Of a stretch of 64,000 bases of DNA, positions 1 to 7,738 are shown piece after piece. The notes beneath the pieces were generated by a model. That model was not told the DNA's origin. It saw only the letters and a program-made list of their open reading frames with translations, and did not search any database. The first letter of the stretch is position 1; every line of letters starts with the position of its first letter. The translations under genes were made by a program, and so were the position numbers. The DNA is from Bacteroidaceae bacterium. Its GTDB lineage: Bacteria > Bacteroidota > Bacteroidia > Bacteroidales > Bacteroidaceae. The stretch spans positions 1 through 64,000 of the forward strand of contig JAFTAJ010000037.1 of assembly GCA_017458585.1 (NCBI GenBank), in the 5' to 3' direction.

Positions 1-53
1 ACATCATATCGTATTAAAGAAACCAGAAAAATAATCAATAACAAGTAATGTTT

Positions 54-66
54 AACACACTTTTTG
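54..66. other. Window-start AT-rich spacer
   Basis: The first 66 bases are AT-rich and hold no recognisable gene end. Confidence 0.3.
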
Positions 67-74
67 TACCTTTG
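67..74 (+). promoter_or_regulatory. Orphan -7 promoter box, plus strand
   Basis: TACCTTTG matches the Bacteroidota -7 consensus TAnnTTTG. No plus-strand gene follows; transcription from here would run antisense into the small minus-strand gene at 132-377. Two direct copies of TGGTATACT lie just downstream (91-99 and 114-122). It could serve a gene outside the window, act antisense, or be a chance match. No good -33 box is visible. Confidence 0.35.
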
Positions 75-131
75 CAGCACCTAACCGAAATGGTATACTT
101 TTAAATTATTATTTGGTATACTTTAGCGTTA

Positions 132-377
132 TCATTTACACTTGAGGTCCTTCATCGTCATTTCGTAGGCCTCTTCTGCCGTGTACAGTTCCTTGTTCAT
201 GTCGGGGAAGTCCTCCTCGAGGGGAATGTCGAACATAGTCTTGGTTTGTATGGGCTTAACGCTCTCGATGAGCATTGTCACCAACTCCAGCTTCTGGCTA
301 TCGTCCATGTCCTGCACCATTTGGCGGTAGTAACTCATGGGGTGCGACGTGTGTCGTTTTGCGGGTATTGTTGCCAT
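132..377 (-). CDS. Small hypothetical protein (81 aa), antitoxin-like in size
   Basis: I do not recognise the family. The protein is small and acidic in its second half (PLEEDFPDMN, TAEEAYEMT), with a predicted helical stretch around residues 14-40 (MSYYRQMVQDMDDSQKLELV). The size and the helix-then-acidic-tail layout recall addiction-module antitoxins, but no toxin partner is adjacent, so this is only a suggestion. The ATG start is supported by a TACCTTTG -7 box (406-413) about 29 bases upstream, giving a short leader. TGGTATA-type motifs flank the gene on both sides (91-99, 114-122, and inverted at about 426-432), which could be operator sites or ends of a small inserted unit. The gene stands alone: non-coding DNA follows on one side and the window edge on the other. 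Confidence 0.6.
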   Translation of the reverse strand: MATIPAKRHTSHPMSYYRQMVQDMDDSQKLELVTMLIESVKPIQTKTMFDIPLEEDFPDMNKELYTAEEAYEMTMKDLKCK

Positions 378-405
378 ATCTATATTAGATTATTGTGTCT
401 GACTG

Positions 406-413
406 CAAAGGTA
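406..413 (-). promoter_or_regulatory. -7 promoter box for the 81-aa gene
   Basis: The minus strand reads TACCTTTG, a match to TAnnTTTG, 29 bases before the ATG at 377. It supports the small ORF as a real transcribed gene. Confidence 0.6.
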
Positions 414-500
414 CAACTTTTTTCTTATACCATGCACTATTTCTGAAAAAATGACTTACTCAGCCGATTGGCACATCCAACCGAATGGCAGGAAAATACT

Positions 501-794
501 CACCGCGACTTCGCCAAAACTTTTCCCGTGCGCGTCAGATTTTTTCCCGTGCGCGTTCAGCCCCCTCCTAATCTCGTGAAAAAGATCCCCACTCTCGTGA
601 AATCTAACCCCACTCTCGCGCTAACAAAAGCCGCTCTCGCACAAACAAAAAGCCGTTCTCGTGGACGCGAGATTGGAGATTGTTCGTCGGAGCTCTGACT
701 TCTGTGAAATGAGCTGGGAGTTTCGTGGCAGGAGCTCTGATTTCTGTGTCAGGAGTTCTGATTTATGTTTCGAGCGCACCGACTTATCGTCGGT
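501..794. repeat. Degenerate 21-bp repeat array, locus 1
   Basis: About 14 consecutive units of 21 bases, with one-base slips around 650-690, fill this stretch. Units diverge in sequence but keep a core such as CTCTCGTGAAA (units near 585 and 600) or TGACTTCTGTGAAAT (near 695). The same core recurs at 1236-1340 and 49425-49781. Because 21 bases is seven codons, short open frames appear (for example near 468-698) that translate to heptapeptide repeats; I treat them as artefacts of the period. No gene was found here. The function is unknown. Confidence 0.8.
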
Positions 795-866
795 TCTCTC
801 ATAAAAAAATTTTTTCGATTTTTTGCTTCCATGCTTCCATAACCCATTGGAAAATCAATGTTCATC

Positions 867-914
867 GGCATTTGCACTATGGAAGCAAGTATGGATGCAA
901 TGGAGGCAAATGCC
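867..914. repeat. Inverted repeat GGCATTTGC / GCAAATGCC
   Basis: A perfect 9-bp inverted repeat (867-875 and 906-914) encloses a 30-base loop rich in GGA and GCA triplets, including two short GGAAGCAAGT / GGATGCAATGG stretches. It lies in the long non-coding stretch 378-1466, just before a second structured region. It may belong to the candidate RNA at 984-1150 or be independent. Confidence 0.4.
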
Positions 915-983
915 CGAAATGGACAGATTGAAGCAAAAAACTCGCAAAAATGTTAGATATAAAAGTTGTTTTCTATGTTTTTT

Positions 984-1091
984 CCAATGAGCCGTGAGCG
1001 TTAGCTCCTTGGCGTAGTCGCTGCGTGTGGCGCGAGCTTGATTGCAGCCCAGAGGCTGCGGCAAGAATGTATGTAATACGTGGCTCATTGG
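984..1091 (+). ncRNA. Candidate structured RNA closed by a 10-bp stem
   Basis: CCAATGAGCC (984-993) pairs perfectly with GGCTCATTGG (1082-1091). Inside lie a 4-bp hairpin GAGC-GTTA-GCTC (996-1007) and a 6-bp hairpin GCAGCC-CAGA-GGCTGC (1044-1059), giving a multibranch shape. A plus-strand intrinsic terminator follows at 1125-1150. I see no protein gene here and recognise no Rfam family. No clear TAnnTTTG box lies immediately upstream, which weakens the case for an independent small RNA. The stem may instead mark the ends of a small mobile repeat. Confidence 0.35.
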
Positions 1092-1124
1092 GGTTTGCTA
1101 GGTTTTTGTTTTTTTTATTTTTTG

Positions 1125-1150
1125 TCTCCGCGCAGCGGAGATTTTTCCTT
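1125..1150 (+). terminator. Intrinsic terminator in non-coding region
   Basis: TCTCCGC (1125-1131), loop GCA, GCGGAGA (1135-1141), then TTTTTCCTT. The 7-bp GC-rich stem plus T-tract is a standard intrinsic terminator on the plus strand. No protein gene ends just upstream, so it implies a non-coding transcript or a relic. Confidence 0.6.
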
Positions 1151-1235
1151 ATTTTTGTTTTATTTTCGTTTTCGTTATCGTTTTCGTTTAATATCTGTGC
1201 TTTCTGTGTGCATTAACTGAATGTATATGTTTGCA

Positions 1236-1340
1236 GCACAACCCTGTCAAAACTAAAGCTGACTTCGTCCACAACTAACGCTGACTCTGTAGAATTTAAT
1301 GCTGAGTTCGTAGAAATTAAAGCTGACGGCGCTCAGCCTC
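1236..1340. repeat. Degenerate 21-bp repeat array, locus 2
   Basis: Four clear units of exactly 21 bases (1257-1277, 1278-1298, 1299-1319, 1320-1340) and a weaker one before them. The consensus is close to AAGCTGACTTCGTAGAAATT. This is the reverse complement of the units at 49656-49739 (core ACGAAGTCAGCTTTAAATT). It sits 70 bases upstream of the ychF promoter and is non-coding. Confidence 0.75.
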
Positions 1341-1409
1341 AAACAAACAAAAGTTTTTACCCTCACCCCTCGCCCCTCACTCTCACACTCAACAAAAGTT
1401 CAAATAATA

Positions 1410-1441
1410 TTGCACCATGTCGAGAGAAATGAGTATTTTTG
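1410..1441 (+). promoter_or_regulatory. ychF promoter (-33 TTG, -7 TATTTTTG)
   Basis: TATTTTTG at 1434-1441 matches TAnnTTTG. TTG at 1410-1412 lies 21 bases upstream, matching Bacteroidota -33/-7 spacing. The ychF ATG is 26 bases after the -7 box. Confidence 0.6.
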
Positions 1442-1466
1442 CGCAGAATTAAATAAATAGACATAT

Positions 1467-2570
1467 ATGAGTTTACAATGCGGCATAGTGGGACTGCCCA
1501 ATGTGGGCAAGTCAACCCTCTTCAACTGCCTGAGCAACGCCAAGGCGCAGGCTGCCAACTTCCCCTTCTGCACCATAGAGCCCAACGTGGGCGTAATAAC
1601 CGTGCCCGATGAGCGCCTCAACAAGCTGGCCGAGATAGTGAAGCCCGGTCGCGTGGTGCCCGCTACGGTGGAGATAGTTGATATAGCAGGCCTGGTGAAA
1701 GGTGCTAGCAAGGGCGAAGGCCTTGGAAATCAGTTTCTTGCCAACATACGCGAGACGGATGCCATTCTGCATGTGCTGCGCTGCTTCGACGACGATAACG
1801 TGGTACACGTGGACGGTAGCGTTGACCCCGTGCGCGACAAGGAGATTATCGACGCAGAGCTGCAGATTAAGGATTTGGAAACGGTAGAGAACCGTATCCA
1901 TCGCGTGGAGAAGATAGCCCAGGTGGGTAACGACAAGCAGGCCAAGATAGAGTACGATGTGCTGATGGCTTATAAAGAAGCGCTTGGTAAGGGCAAATCG
2001 GCCCGTAGCGTGACCTTCGACAGCAAGGAGCAGCAGGTGGCTGCCCGCAACCTCTTTCTGCTCACCGCCAAGCCTGTGGTATATGTCTGCAACGTGGACG
2101 AGGCTCATGCCGCAACAGGTAATGAATATGTGGAGCGGGTGAGAGAGGCTGTGAAGGATGAGGGCGCCGAGGTGCTCGTGGTGGCTGCCAGGACGGAGGC
2201 CGATATCGCCGAGCTGGAGACTGCCGAGGAGCGCCAGATGTTTCTGGAGGACGCCGGCCTGCAGGAGTCGGGCTGCAATCGACTGATAAAGGCTGCTTAT
2301 GCGTTGCTCAATCTGCAGACATTCATCACCGCCGGACCGATGGAGGTGAAGGCGTGGACTTACCGCAAGGGATGGAAGGCTCCGCAATGTGCAGGCGTTA
2401 TCCACACAGACTTTGAGAAGGGCTTCATCCGTGCCGAGGTGATAAAGTACGATGATTATATTAAATATGGTAGCGAGGCCGCGGTGCGTGAGGCCGGCAA
2501 GATGGGCATCGAAGGCAAGGACTATGTGGTGCAGGACGGCGACATAATGCACTTCCGCTTTAATGTATAG
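1467..2570 (+). CDS. ychF: Ribosome-associated ATPase YchF (Obg-family)
   Basis: YchF is a cytoplasmic P-loop NTPase of the Obg group that binds ribosomes and hydrolyses ATP rather than GTP. The sequence shows the Walker A loop GLPNVGKST at residues 9-17, the switch II motif DIAG at 72-75, and NVDE at 209-212 where GTPases carry NKxD; that change is the hallmark of ATP preference. The last third forms the TGS domain ending in DGDIMHFRFNV. At 367 aa it has the usual family length. The ATG follows a good promoter. It is separated from lgt by 40 bases of CTAATTTC-type short repeats and probably co-transcribed with it. Confidence 0.95.
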   Translation: MSLQCGIVGLPNVGKSTLFNCLSNAKAQAANFPFCTIEPNVGVITVPDERLNKLAEIVKPGRVVPATVEIVDIAGLVKGASKGEGLGNQFLANIRETDAILHVLRCFDDDNVVHVDGSVDPVRDKEIIDAELQIKDLETVENRIHRVEKIAQVGNDKQAKIEYDVLMAYKEALGKGKSARSVTFDSKEQQVAARNLFLLTAKPVVYVCNVDEAHAATGNEYVERVREAVKDEGAEVLVVAARTEADIAELETAEERQMFLEDAGLQESGCNRLIKAAYALLNLQTFITAGPMEVKAWTYRKGWKAPQCAGVIHTDFEKGFIRAEVIKYDDYIKYGSEAAVREAGKMGIEGKDYVVQDGDIMHFRFNV

Positions 2571-2610
2571 CAACTCCTAATTCCTAATTTCTCATTTCTA
2601 ATTTCCAAGC

Positions 2611-3444
2611 ATGCTTGCTCAAATAATATGGAACCCCGAGCCGGTGGCTTTCTCGCTGTTCGGTTACGATGTGCGGTGGTACGGCCTGTGCTGGGCGCTC
2701 GCCTTCATTAGCGGCTACCTGATAATGGCGTGGCTCTACAAGAACCAAAAGATAGGAAAGGAAAAGTTTGACCCGCTGTTTATATACGTATTCTTGGGTG
2801 TACTCATTGGGGCACGCCTTGGCCACTGCCTCTTCTACGAGCCAGGCTACTGGCTTACGCATCCCATAGAGATGATTCTGCCTATCAAGAAGGATGCAAT
2901 GGGCGATTGGCACATCGTGGGATATGAGGGCCTGGCGAGCCACGGTGGTGTGCTGGGCATGATGGCTGCGATATGGCTCTATGCCCGTCGCTACAAGGTG
3001 AATATTATGCGTGTGCTCGACAATATGGGAGTGCTGGCGCCGCTGTCGGCGGCGTTTGTGCGCTTGGGCAATCTGATGAACTCGGAGATTGTGGGCAACG
3101 CCACTGGCGTGCCGTGGGGCTTTGTCTTCCAGCATAACGGTGAGGATTTTGCCCGCCATCCTGCGCAGCTCTACGAGGCGCTGTTCTATGCTCTGCTGTT
3201 TGTGGCCATCGCTCTGATTTACAAGCGGATGCGCCACACCGTGGGCAAGGGATTCTTCTTCGGGCTTTGTCTTACTTGTATCTTCACATTCCGTTTCTTT
3301 GTAGAGTTTCTCAAGGAAAATCAGGAAACCTTTGAAAATGGTATGCTACTCAACATGGGGCAGCTGTTGAGTCTGCCGCTGATAATCGTGGGCCTCTATT
3401 GTCTGCTAGGTGGCAAGCTGTGTCGCAAGATTGGCGAGAAATAA
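2611..3444 (+). CDS. lgt: Prolipoprotein diacylglyceryl transferase
   Basis: Lgt moves the diacylglyceryl group from phosphatidylglycerol to the lipobox cysteine of prolipoproteins in the inner membrane, the first step of lipoprotein maturation. The 277-aa protein is strongly hydrophobic with about seven membrane segments. It carries the family HGG motif near residue 111 (EGLASHGGVLGMM) and the signature VRLGNLMNSEIVG at about 150-162. Its stop codon directly abuts the mnmG ATG, so the two are almost certainly translated from one message. Several lipoproteins in this window (SbsA-Ig protein, BtuG, BtuF) are expected substrates. Confidence 0.93.
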   Translation: MLAQIIWNPEPVAFSLFGYDVRWYGLCWALAFISGYLIMAWLYKNQKIGKEKFDPLFIYVFLGVLIGARLGHCLFYEPGYWLTHPIEMILPIKKDAMGDWHIVGYEGLASHGGVLGMMAAIWLYARRYKVNIMRVLDNMGVLAPLSAAFVRLGNLMNSEIVGNATGVPWGFVFQHNGEDFARHPAQLYEALFYALLFVAIALIYKRMRHTVGKGFFFGLCLTCIFTFRFFVEFLKENQETFENGMLLNMGQLLSLPLIIVGLYCLLGGKLCRKIGEK

Positions 3445-5316
3445 ATGGTTTTTAATTACGACATAGTGGTGATAGGCGCCGGTCATGCTGGCTGCGAAGC
3501 TGCGCGCGTTGCTGCCCTGCGGGGTATGCGCGTGTGCCTTATCACCATGGACCTGGAGAAGATAGCGCAGATGAGTTGCAACCCTGCTATCGGTGGCATT
3601 GCAAAGGGCCAGATAGTAAGGGAGATAGATGCGCTGGGCGGCATGACGGGACAGATTACCGACCGTACGGCCATACAGTTTCGTATGCTCAATCTATCGA
3701 AGGGACCGGCTATGTGGAGTCCGCGTGCACAATGCGACAGAGGGCGCTTCAGCGCAGAATGGCGCAAGGTGCTCGAAAATACGGACAACCTTACGCTGTG
3801 GCAAGACCAGGCCGTGGAACTCTTGGTGGAAAACGGCAAGGCTGTGGGTGTCAAGACGCTGTGGGATAATGAGTTCAGAGCGCAATGCGTGATTCTCACC
3901 GCTGGCACTTTCCTCAACGGCCTGATGCATTTGGGGCATGTTCAGGTAAAAGGCGGACGCCTCTCAGAGCCTGCCAGCCTGCATCTCTCGGAATCGATAG
4001 CCAAGCATGGCATCAGAGTGTCTCGTATGAAGACTGGCACGCCGCTGAGGCTTGATGCACGCAGTATAGATTTCACTCAGTTGACAAGGCAGGATGGTGA
4101 CAGCGGCTGGCACCGTTTCTCGTTTGTGAGCGAGCGACGTGAGTTGCCTCAGATTCCTTGCTGGATTTGCAACACCAACGAGGACGCTCACGAAGTGCTG
4201 CGTAGTGGACTGAAGGACTCTCCGCTCTACAACGGCCAAATACAAAGTATCGGACCACGCTACTGCCCGAGCATAGAGACTAAACTCCATACATTCCCCG
4301 ATCGTGACCATCATCCGCTCTTTCTCGAGCCGGAGGGACTGGACACTAATATGCTCTACCTCAATGGCTTTTCTTCTAGCCTGCCGCTGGATGTGCAACT
4401 GGAGGCTGTAAAGAATATTCCTGGCTTCGAGAATGCACGCATTTTCCGCCCAGGGTATGCGATTGAGTATGATTTCTTCGACCCCACGGAGTTGAATCGC
4501 TCGTTGGAATCTAAGAAAATAAGCAGTCTGTTCCTCGCCGGTCAGGTGAACGGAACTACAGGCTACGAAGAAGCTGCCGGCCAAGGTCTTGTGGCAGGAA
4601 TCAACGCTTCGCTCAAATGTGAAGGACGCGAGCCTTTCACTATGGGTCGCGACGAAAGCTATATCGGTGTGCTGATAGATGACCTTATCACTAAGGGTGT
4701 TGATGAGCCATACCGTATGTTTACTTCGCGCGCGGAGTATCGCATACTTCTGCGGCAGGACAATGCAGATGCACGGCTGACTCCTAAAGGTCGAGAACTG
4801 GGCCTCATTGATGATCAGAGATATGAAGCGTTCTTGCGGAAACAGAAGAATATCGCCAGGCTTGTAACATTCTGCAACGAGTATATTGTCAAGCCTGGCG
4901 AGATGGACGAATCTCTTCGTTCTGTGGGCAGCAGCCCTGTGTCTATCGCCAGTAGGTTGAGCACTATTATCAGTCGTCCTGACGTAACGCTCGCCTCTGT
5001 GGCAGGAGCAATAGAGACGCTCGCCTGCATGATTGACGCAATGGACTACTGCAAGGAGGAAGTGTTGGAGTCTGCCGAAATAGCTATAAAATACGACGGA
5101 TATATACGCCGCGAACAGCAGGAAGCCGAGAAGATGCGTCGGTTGGAGTCTATCCGCATAAAGGACAGGTTCGACTATTCGCAAATAGTTCAAATTTCCA
5201 CGGAAGGACGCCAGAAACTGGCGCGACTTAACCCCGACACTTTGGGGCAAGCCTCGCGCATTCCAGGCGTTAGTCCGAGCGACATAAATGTACTGCTGGT
5301 GCTCCTGCATCGGTGA
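3445..5316 (+). CDS. mnmG: tRNA uridine-5-carboxymethylaminomethyl synthesis enzyme MnmG (GidA)
   Basis: MnmG acts with MnmE to modify the wobble uridine (U34) of certain tRNAs, using FAD. The N-terminal dinucleotide-binding motif IGAGHAGCEAA lies at residues 10-20. The two family signatures are present: GPRYCPSIE near 270 and GQVNGTTGYEEAAGQG near 366. The C-terminal helical MnmE-binding domain ends in IPGVSPSDINVLLVLLHR. The length of 623 aa is typical. It starts with no gap after lgt. A perfect parS-type palindrome follows 12 bases after its stop codon; mnmG is often origin-proximal in bacteria. Confidence 0.96.
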   Translation: MVFNYDIVVIGAGHAGCEAARVAALRGMRVCLITMDLEKIAQMSCNPAIGGIAKGQIVREIDALGGMTGQITDRTAIQFRMLNLSKGPAMWSPRAQCDRGRFSAEWRKVLENTDNLTLWQDQAVELLVENGKAVGVKTLWDNEFRAQCVILTAGTFLNGLMHLGHVQVKGGRLSEPASLHLSESIAKHGIRVSRMKTGTPLRLDARSIDFTQLTRQDGDSGWHRFSFVSERRELPQIPCWICNTNEDAHEVLRSGLKDSPLYNGQIQSIGPRYCPSIETKLHTFPDRDHHPLFLEPEGLDTNMLYLNGFSSSLPLDVQLEAVKNIPGFENARIFRPGYAIEYDFFDPTELNRSLESKKISSLFLAGQVNGTTGYEEAAGQGLVAGINASLKCEGREPFTMGRDESYIGVLIDDLITKGVDEPYRMFTSRAEYRILLRQDNADARLTPKGRELGLIDDQRYEAFLRKQKNIARLVTFCNEYIVKPGEMDESLRSVGSSPVSIASRLSTIISRPDVTLASVAGAIETLACMIDAMDYCKEEVLESAEIAIKYDGYIRREQQEAEKMRRLESIRIKDRFDYSQIVQISTEGRQKLARLNPDTLGQASRIPGVSPSDINVLLVLLHR

Positions 5317-5327
5317 AACAATTACTA

Positions 5328-5343
5328 TGTTTCACGTGAAACA
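5328..5343. promoter_or_regulatory. parS-like ParB binding site (perfect 16-bp palindrome)
   Basis: TGTTTCACGTGAAACA is identical to the canonical chromosomal parS consensus of ParB/Spo0J. Half sites flank it: GTGAAACA at 5313-5320 and TGTTTCACG at 5351-5359. It lies between mnmG and uvrC. In the known system, ParB loads at parS and spreads to organise and segregate the origin region. The match is seen directly; its use by ParB here is inferred. Confidence 0.85.
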
Positions 5344-5376
5344 CGAAAAATGTTTCACGCGTCTCAAACCCGCACT

Positions 5377-7221
5377 ATGACTAAGGAAGAGAGAGAAAAG
5401 ATAACGCTCCGACTGAAAAATATTATCAGCAATATGCCAGAGGGGCCAGGAAGCTACCAGTACTATGACGAGCGCGGGGAAATCATATATGTTGGTAAGG
5501 CAAAAAACCTCAAGCGACGAGTAAGCAGCTACTTTACTAAAGAACAGACACGCAAAACAGCTCTGCTCGTTAGCAAGATAAGAGACATCAAATATATTAA
5601 CGTGGCGACAGAGCAGGATGCCCTGTTGCTTGAGAACTCGCTGATCAAGCGTTTCCAGCCCTATTATAATATACTGCTGAAGGACGACAAAAGCTACCCC
5701 TACATTTGCCTTACGAAGGAAGACTTTCCGCGAATCTTTAGCACGCGCAACAAAATCACTAAGGACGCGGAGTATTTCGGACCTTACAGCCACACGGCAA
5801 CTATGTATAATATACTGGAACTGATACGCAACATATACAATATTCGTAGTTGCCGCACACTTATGACTGAGGAGGGTGTGCGCCAGAGCAAGTACAAGCT
5901 CTGTCTAAGCTACCACATAAAAAAATGTCGAGGCTGTTGCGTGGGTAAACAGACGAAGGAGGATTACCAGCAAAACATAGCAGAATGTCGCATGTTGCTC
6001 AAAGGTCATACCCGCGAGGTGAAGGAGCGACTTAAAAACAAGATGATACAGCTAGCCCAGGAGCAACGCTTTGAAGAGGCACAAGAGTTAAAGCAGCGTT
6101 ACGACCTTCTTGGGCAGTTTCAAGCAAGGAGCGAGGTTGTCAGTAACACTATCGGCAATCTGGACGTCTTTAATATTCTCTCTGACGAAAAGAAAGGCAT
6201 TGTCAATTACTTACACGTTGTAGATGGAGCTACTACGATTGCTTACACCTTTGAAATAGAAAAGAAGATGGATGAGGCAGACGAAGATCTTCTGCGTTTC
6301 GCAATTATGGAAATGGGACAGAGATTCTCCGTTGATTTCAAGGAAATTGTTGTTCCCATTGCTTTGCAGATTCCTATAGAGGAGATTACAGTTACTGTGC
6401 CCCAAAAGGGAGACAAGCGTACCCTGCTTGACCTTTCTCTCAGAAATGTACAACAGTACAAGGTAGACAAGCTCAAACGAAGCGAGTATCTAAATCCTGA
6501 ACAGCGGCAGACACGCCTTATGACCGAACTGCGTGATGCGCTGCATCTCACAAAATTGCCCGTAACCATCGAACTATTCGACAACTCCAATCTTCAAGGA
6601 CAAGATGCCGTGGCAGGGTGCGTTGTTTATAAGAAAATGCGTCCTTCACGCCAGGATTACCGCAAATACACTATAAAAACCGTTGAGGGCCCCGATGATT
6701 ACGCTTCTATGCAAGAGGTTGTGAGACGCAGATACAGCCGTTTCATCGAAGAGAACACTCCCCTACCCGACCTTATAATTACTGATGGTGGGCGAGGCCA
6801 AATGGAGTGTGTGCGCAAAGTTGTGGAGGACGAGCTCCACTTGCAGATTCCCATAGCAGGCTTAGCAAAGGATAATCACCATAGAACCAACGAATTACTT
6901 TTTGGTTTCCCTCCGATTGTCATTGGATTGAAACAGAGTTCGGAGCTTTTTAAGGTTCTCACTTCTATGCAAGATGAGGTTCACCGCTATGCCATCTCGT
7001 TTCATAAGGCTAAACGTGCCAAGCGACAAACGAAATCAGAACTTGACGACATTCCTGGTGTGGGGAAGACGACTAAGGAAGTGCTAATCAAGAAATTCAA
7101 GACTTTTAAGCGCATACAAGACGCAGATCTCTATGAGTTGCAAAACCTCCTTGGCAGCAAGAAGGGAGAGAAAATATGGAGTGAACTGCATCAAAAGCAA
7201 GATAAAACAACTATAAACTAG
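5377..7221 (+). CDS. uvrC: Excinuclease ABC subunit C
   Basis: UvrC makes both incisions around bulky lesions in nucleotide excision repair after UvrA and UvrB locate the damage. In order the sequence shows a GIY-YIG nuclease (GPGSYQYY...EIIYVGKAKNLKRRV, about residues 16-45), a UVR UvrB-binding segment (LAQEQRFEEAQELKQRY, about 225), the RNase H-like nuclease (ELFDNSNLQGQDAVAG, then LIITDGGRGQ), and a C-terminal helix-hairpin-helix (DDIPGVGKTTKEVLIKKF). An ATG at 5350 is in frame, but it would place the start inside the parS half-site cluster and add nine unrelated residues. I prefer ATG 5377 (MTKEEREKI). dtd follows after 10 bases. Confidence 0.95.
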   Translation: MTKEEREKITLRLKNIISNMPEGPGSYQYYDERGEIIYVGKAKNLKRRVSSYFTKEQTRKTALLVSKIRDIKYINVATEQDALLLENSLIKRFQPYYNILLKDDKSYPYICLTKEDFPRIFSTRNKITKDAEYFGPYSHTATMYNILELIRNIYNIRSCRTLMTEEGVRQSKYKLCLSYHIKKCRGCCVGKQTKEDYQQNIAECRMLLKGHTREVKERLKNKMIQLAQEQRFEEAQELKQRYDLLGQFQARSEVVSNTIGNLDVFNILSDEKKGIVNYLHVVDGATTIAYTFEIEKKMDEADEDLLRFAIMEMGQRFSVDFKEIVVPIALQIPIEEITVTVPQKGDKRTLLDLSLRNVQQYKVDKLKRSEYLNPEQRQTRLMTELRDALHLTKLPVTIELFDNSNLQGQDAVAGCVVYKKMRPSRQDYRKYTIKTVEGPDDYASMQEVVRRRYSRFIEENTPLPDLIITDGGRGQMECVRKVVEDELHLQIPIAGLAKDNHHRTNELLFGFPPIVIGLKQSSELFKVLTSMQDEVHRYAISFHKAKRAKRQTKSELDDIPGVGKTTKEVLIKKFKTFKRIQDADLYELQNLLGSKKGEKIWSELHQKQDKTTIN

Positions 7222-7231
7222 GAAAAAAATT

Positions 7232-7684
7232 ATGAGAGCTGTCATACAGAGAGTGAAAGAGGCATCCGTAACAATTGACAACACGGTAAAGTCACATATA
7301 GGAGCAGGGCTCTTGGTGTTACTTGGCATCGAGGAAGCCGATTCGCAGCAGGATATTGATTGGCTGACAAAGAAGATAGTGCTTTTGCGCGTTTTCAACG
7401 ACGAAAATGGGGTAATGAACCGCTCGATTATCGATGCTGGCGGCGATATCATTGTAGTAAGTCAGTTTACTCTTATGGCATCATATAAAAAAGGTAACCG
7501 ACCTTCTTATGTTCGCGCAGCAGGCCATGGGACAGCAATTCCTCTCTACCAAAAGTTCTGCGCGACTATGTCGAAAGAGCTTGGCAGGCCTGTAGGTACT
7601 GGTGAATTTGGTGCAGATATGCAGGTTGCGCTTGTCAATGACGGGCCTGTCACTATATGTATGGATACGCATAATAAAGAATAA
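7232..7684 (+). CDS. dtd: D-aminoacyl-tRNA deacylase
   Basis: Dtd hydrolyses D-amino acids (and mischarged glycine) from tRNA and so protects translation quality in the cytoplasm. Both diagnostic active-site motifs are present: SQFTLMA at about residues 74-80 and the NxGPVT motif as NDGPVT near residue 136. The N terminus MRAVIQRVKEASVTID is characteristic. The 150-aa length is normal. It follows uvrC by 10 bases and is probably co-transcribed. In related genomes a MazG-type pyrophosphatase often lies between dtd and deoC; here there is none, and deoC has its own promoter. Confidence 0.95.
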   Translation: MRAVIQRVKEASVTIDNTVKSHIGAGLLVLLGIEEADSQQDIDWLTKKIVLLRVFNDENGVMNRSIIDAGGDIIVVSQFTLMASYKKGNRPSYVRAAGHGTAIPLYQKFCATMSKELGRPVGTGEFGADMQVALVNDGPVTICMDTHNKE

Positions 7685-7685
7685 T

Positions 7686-7717
7686 GTTGCGTAAGTAAAG
7701 AAAATGCCGTAAATTTG
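7686..7717 (+). promoter_or_regulatory. deoC promoter
   Basis: GTTG (7686-7689) and TAAATTTG (7710-7717) are separated by 20 bases, fitting the Bacteroidota -33/-7 pattern. The predicted transcription start lies about 15 bases before the ATG at 7739. This fixes the deoC start and shows that the His-rich N terminus is translated. Confidence 0.65.
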
Positions 7718-7738
7718 CATTGTTAAAATCAAAATAAT

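Noticed and set aside
468..698. An open frame giving heptapeptide repeats such as PTLVKSN
   Set aside because: It follows from the 21-base repeat (seven codons per unit); other frames are open too, and there is no promoter.
984..1091. tRNA or tmRNA gene in the left non-coding region
   Set aside because: No T-arm or D-arm consensus and no known tmRNA features; the stem layout does not fit.
3964..5310. A 448-residue open frame antisense to mnmG
   Set aside because: Shadow of a recognised gene; no motif, promoter or plausible start region.
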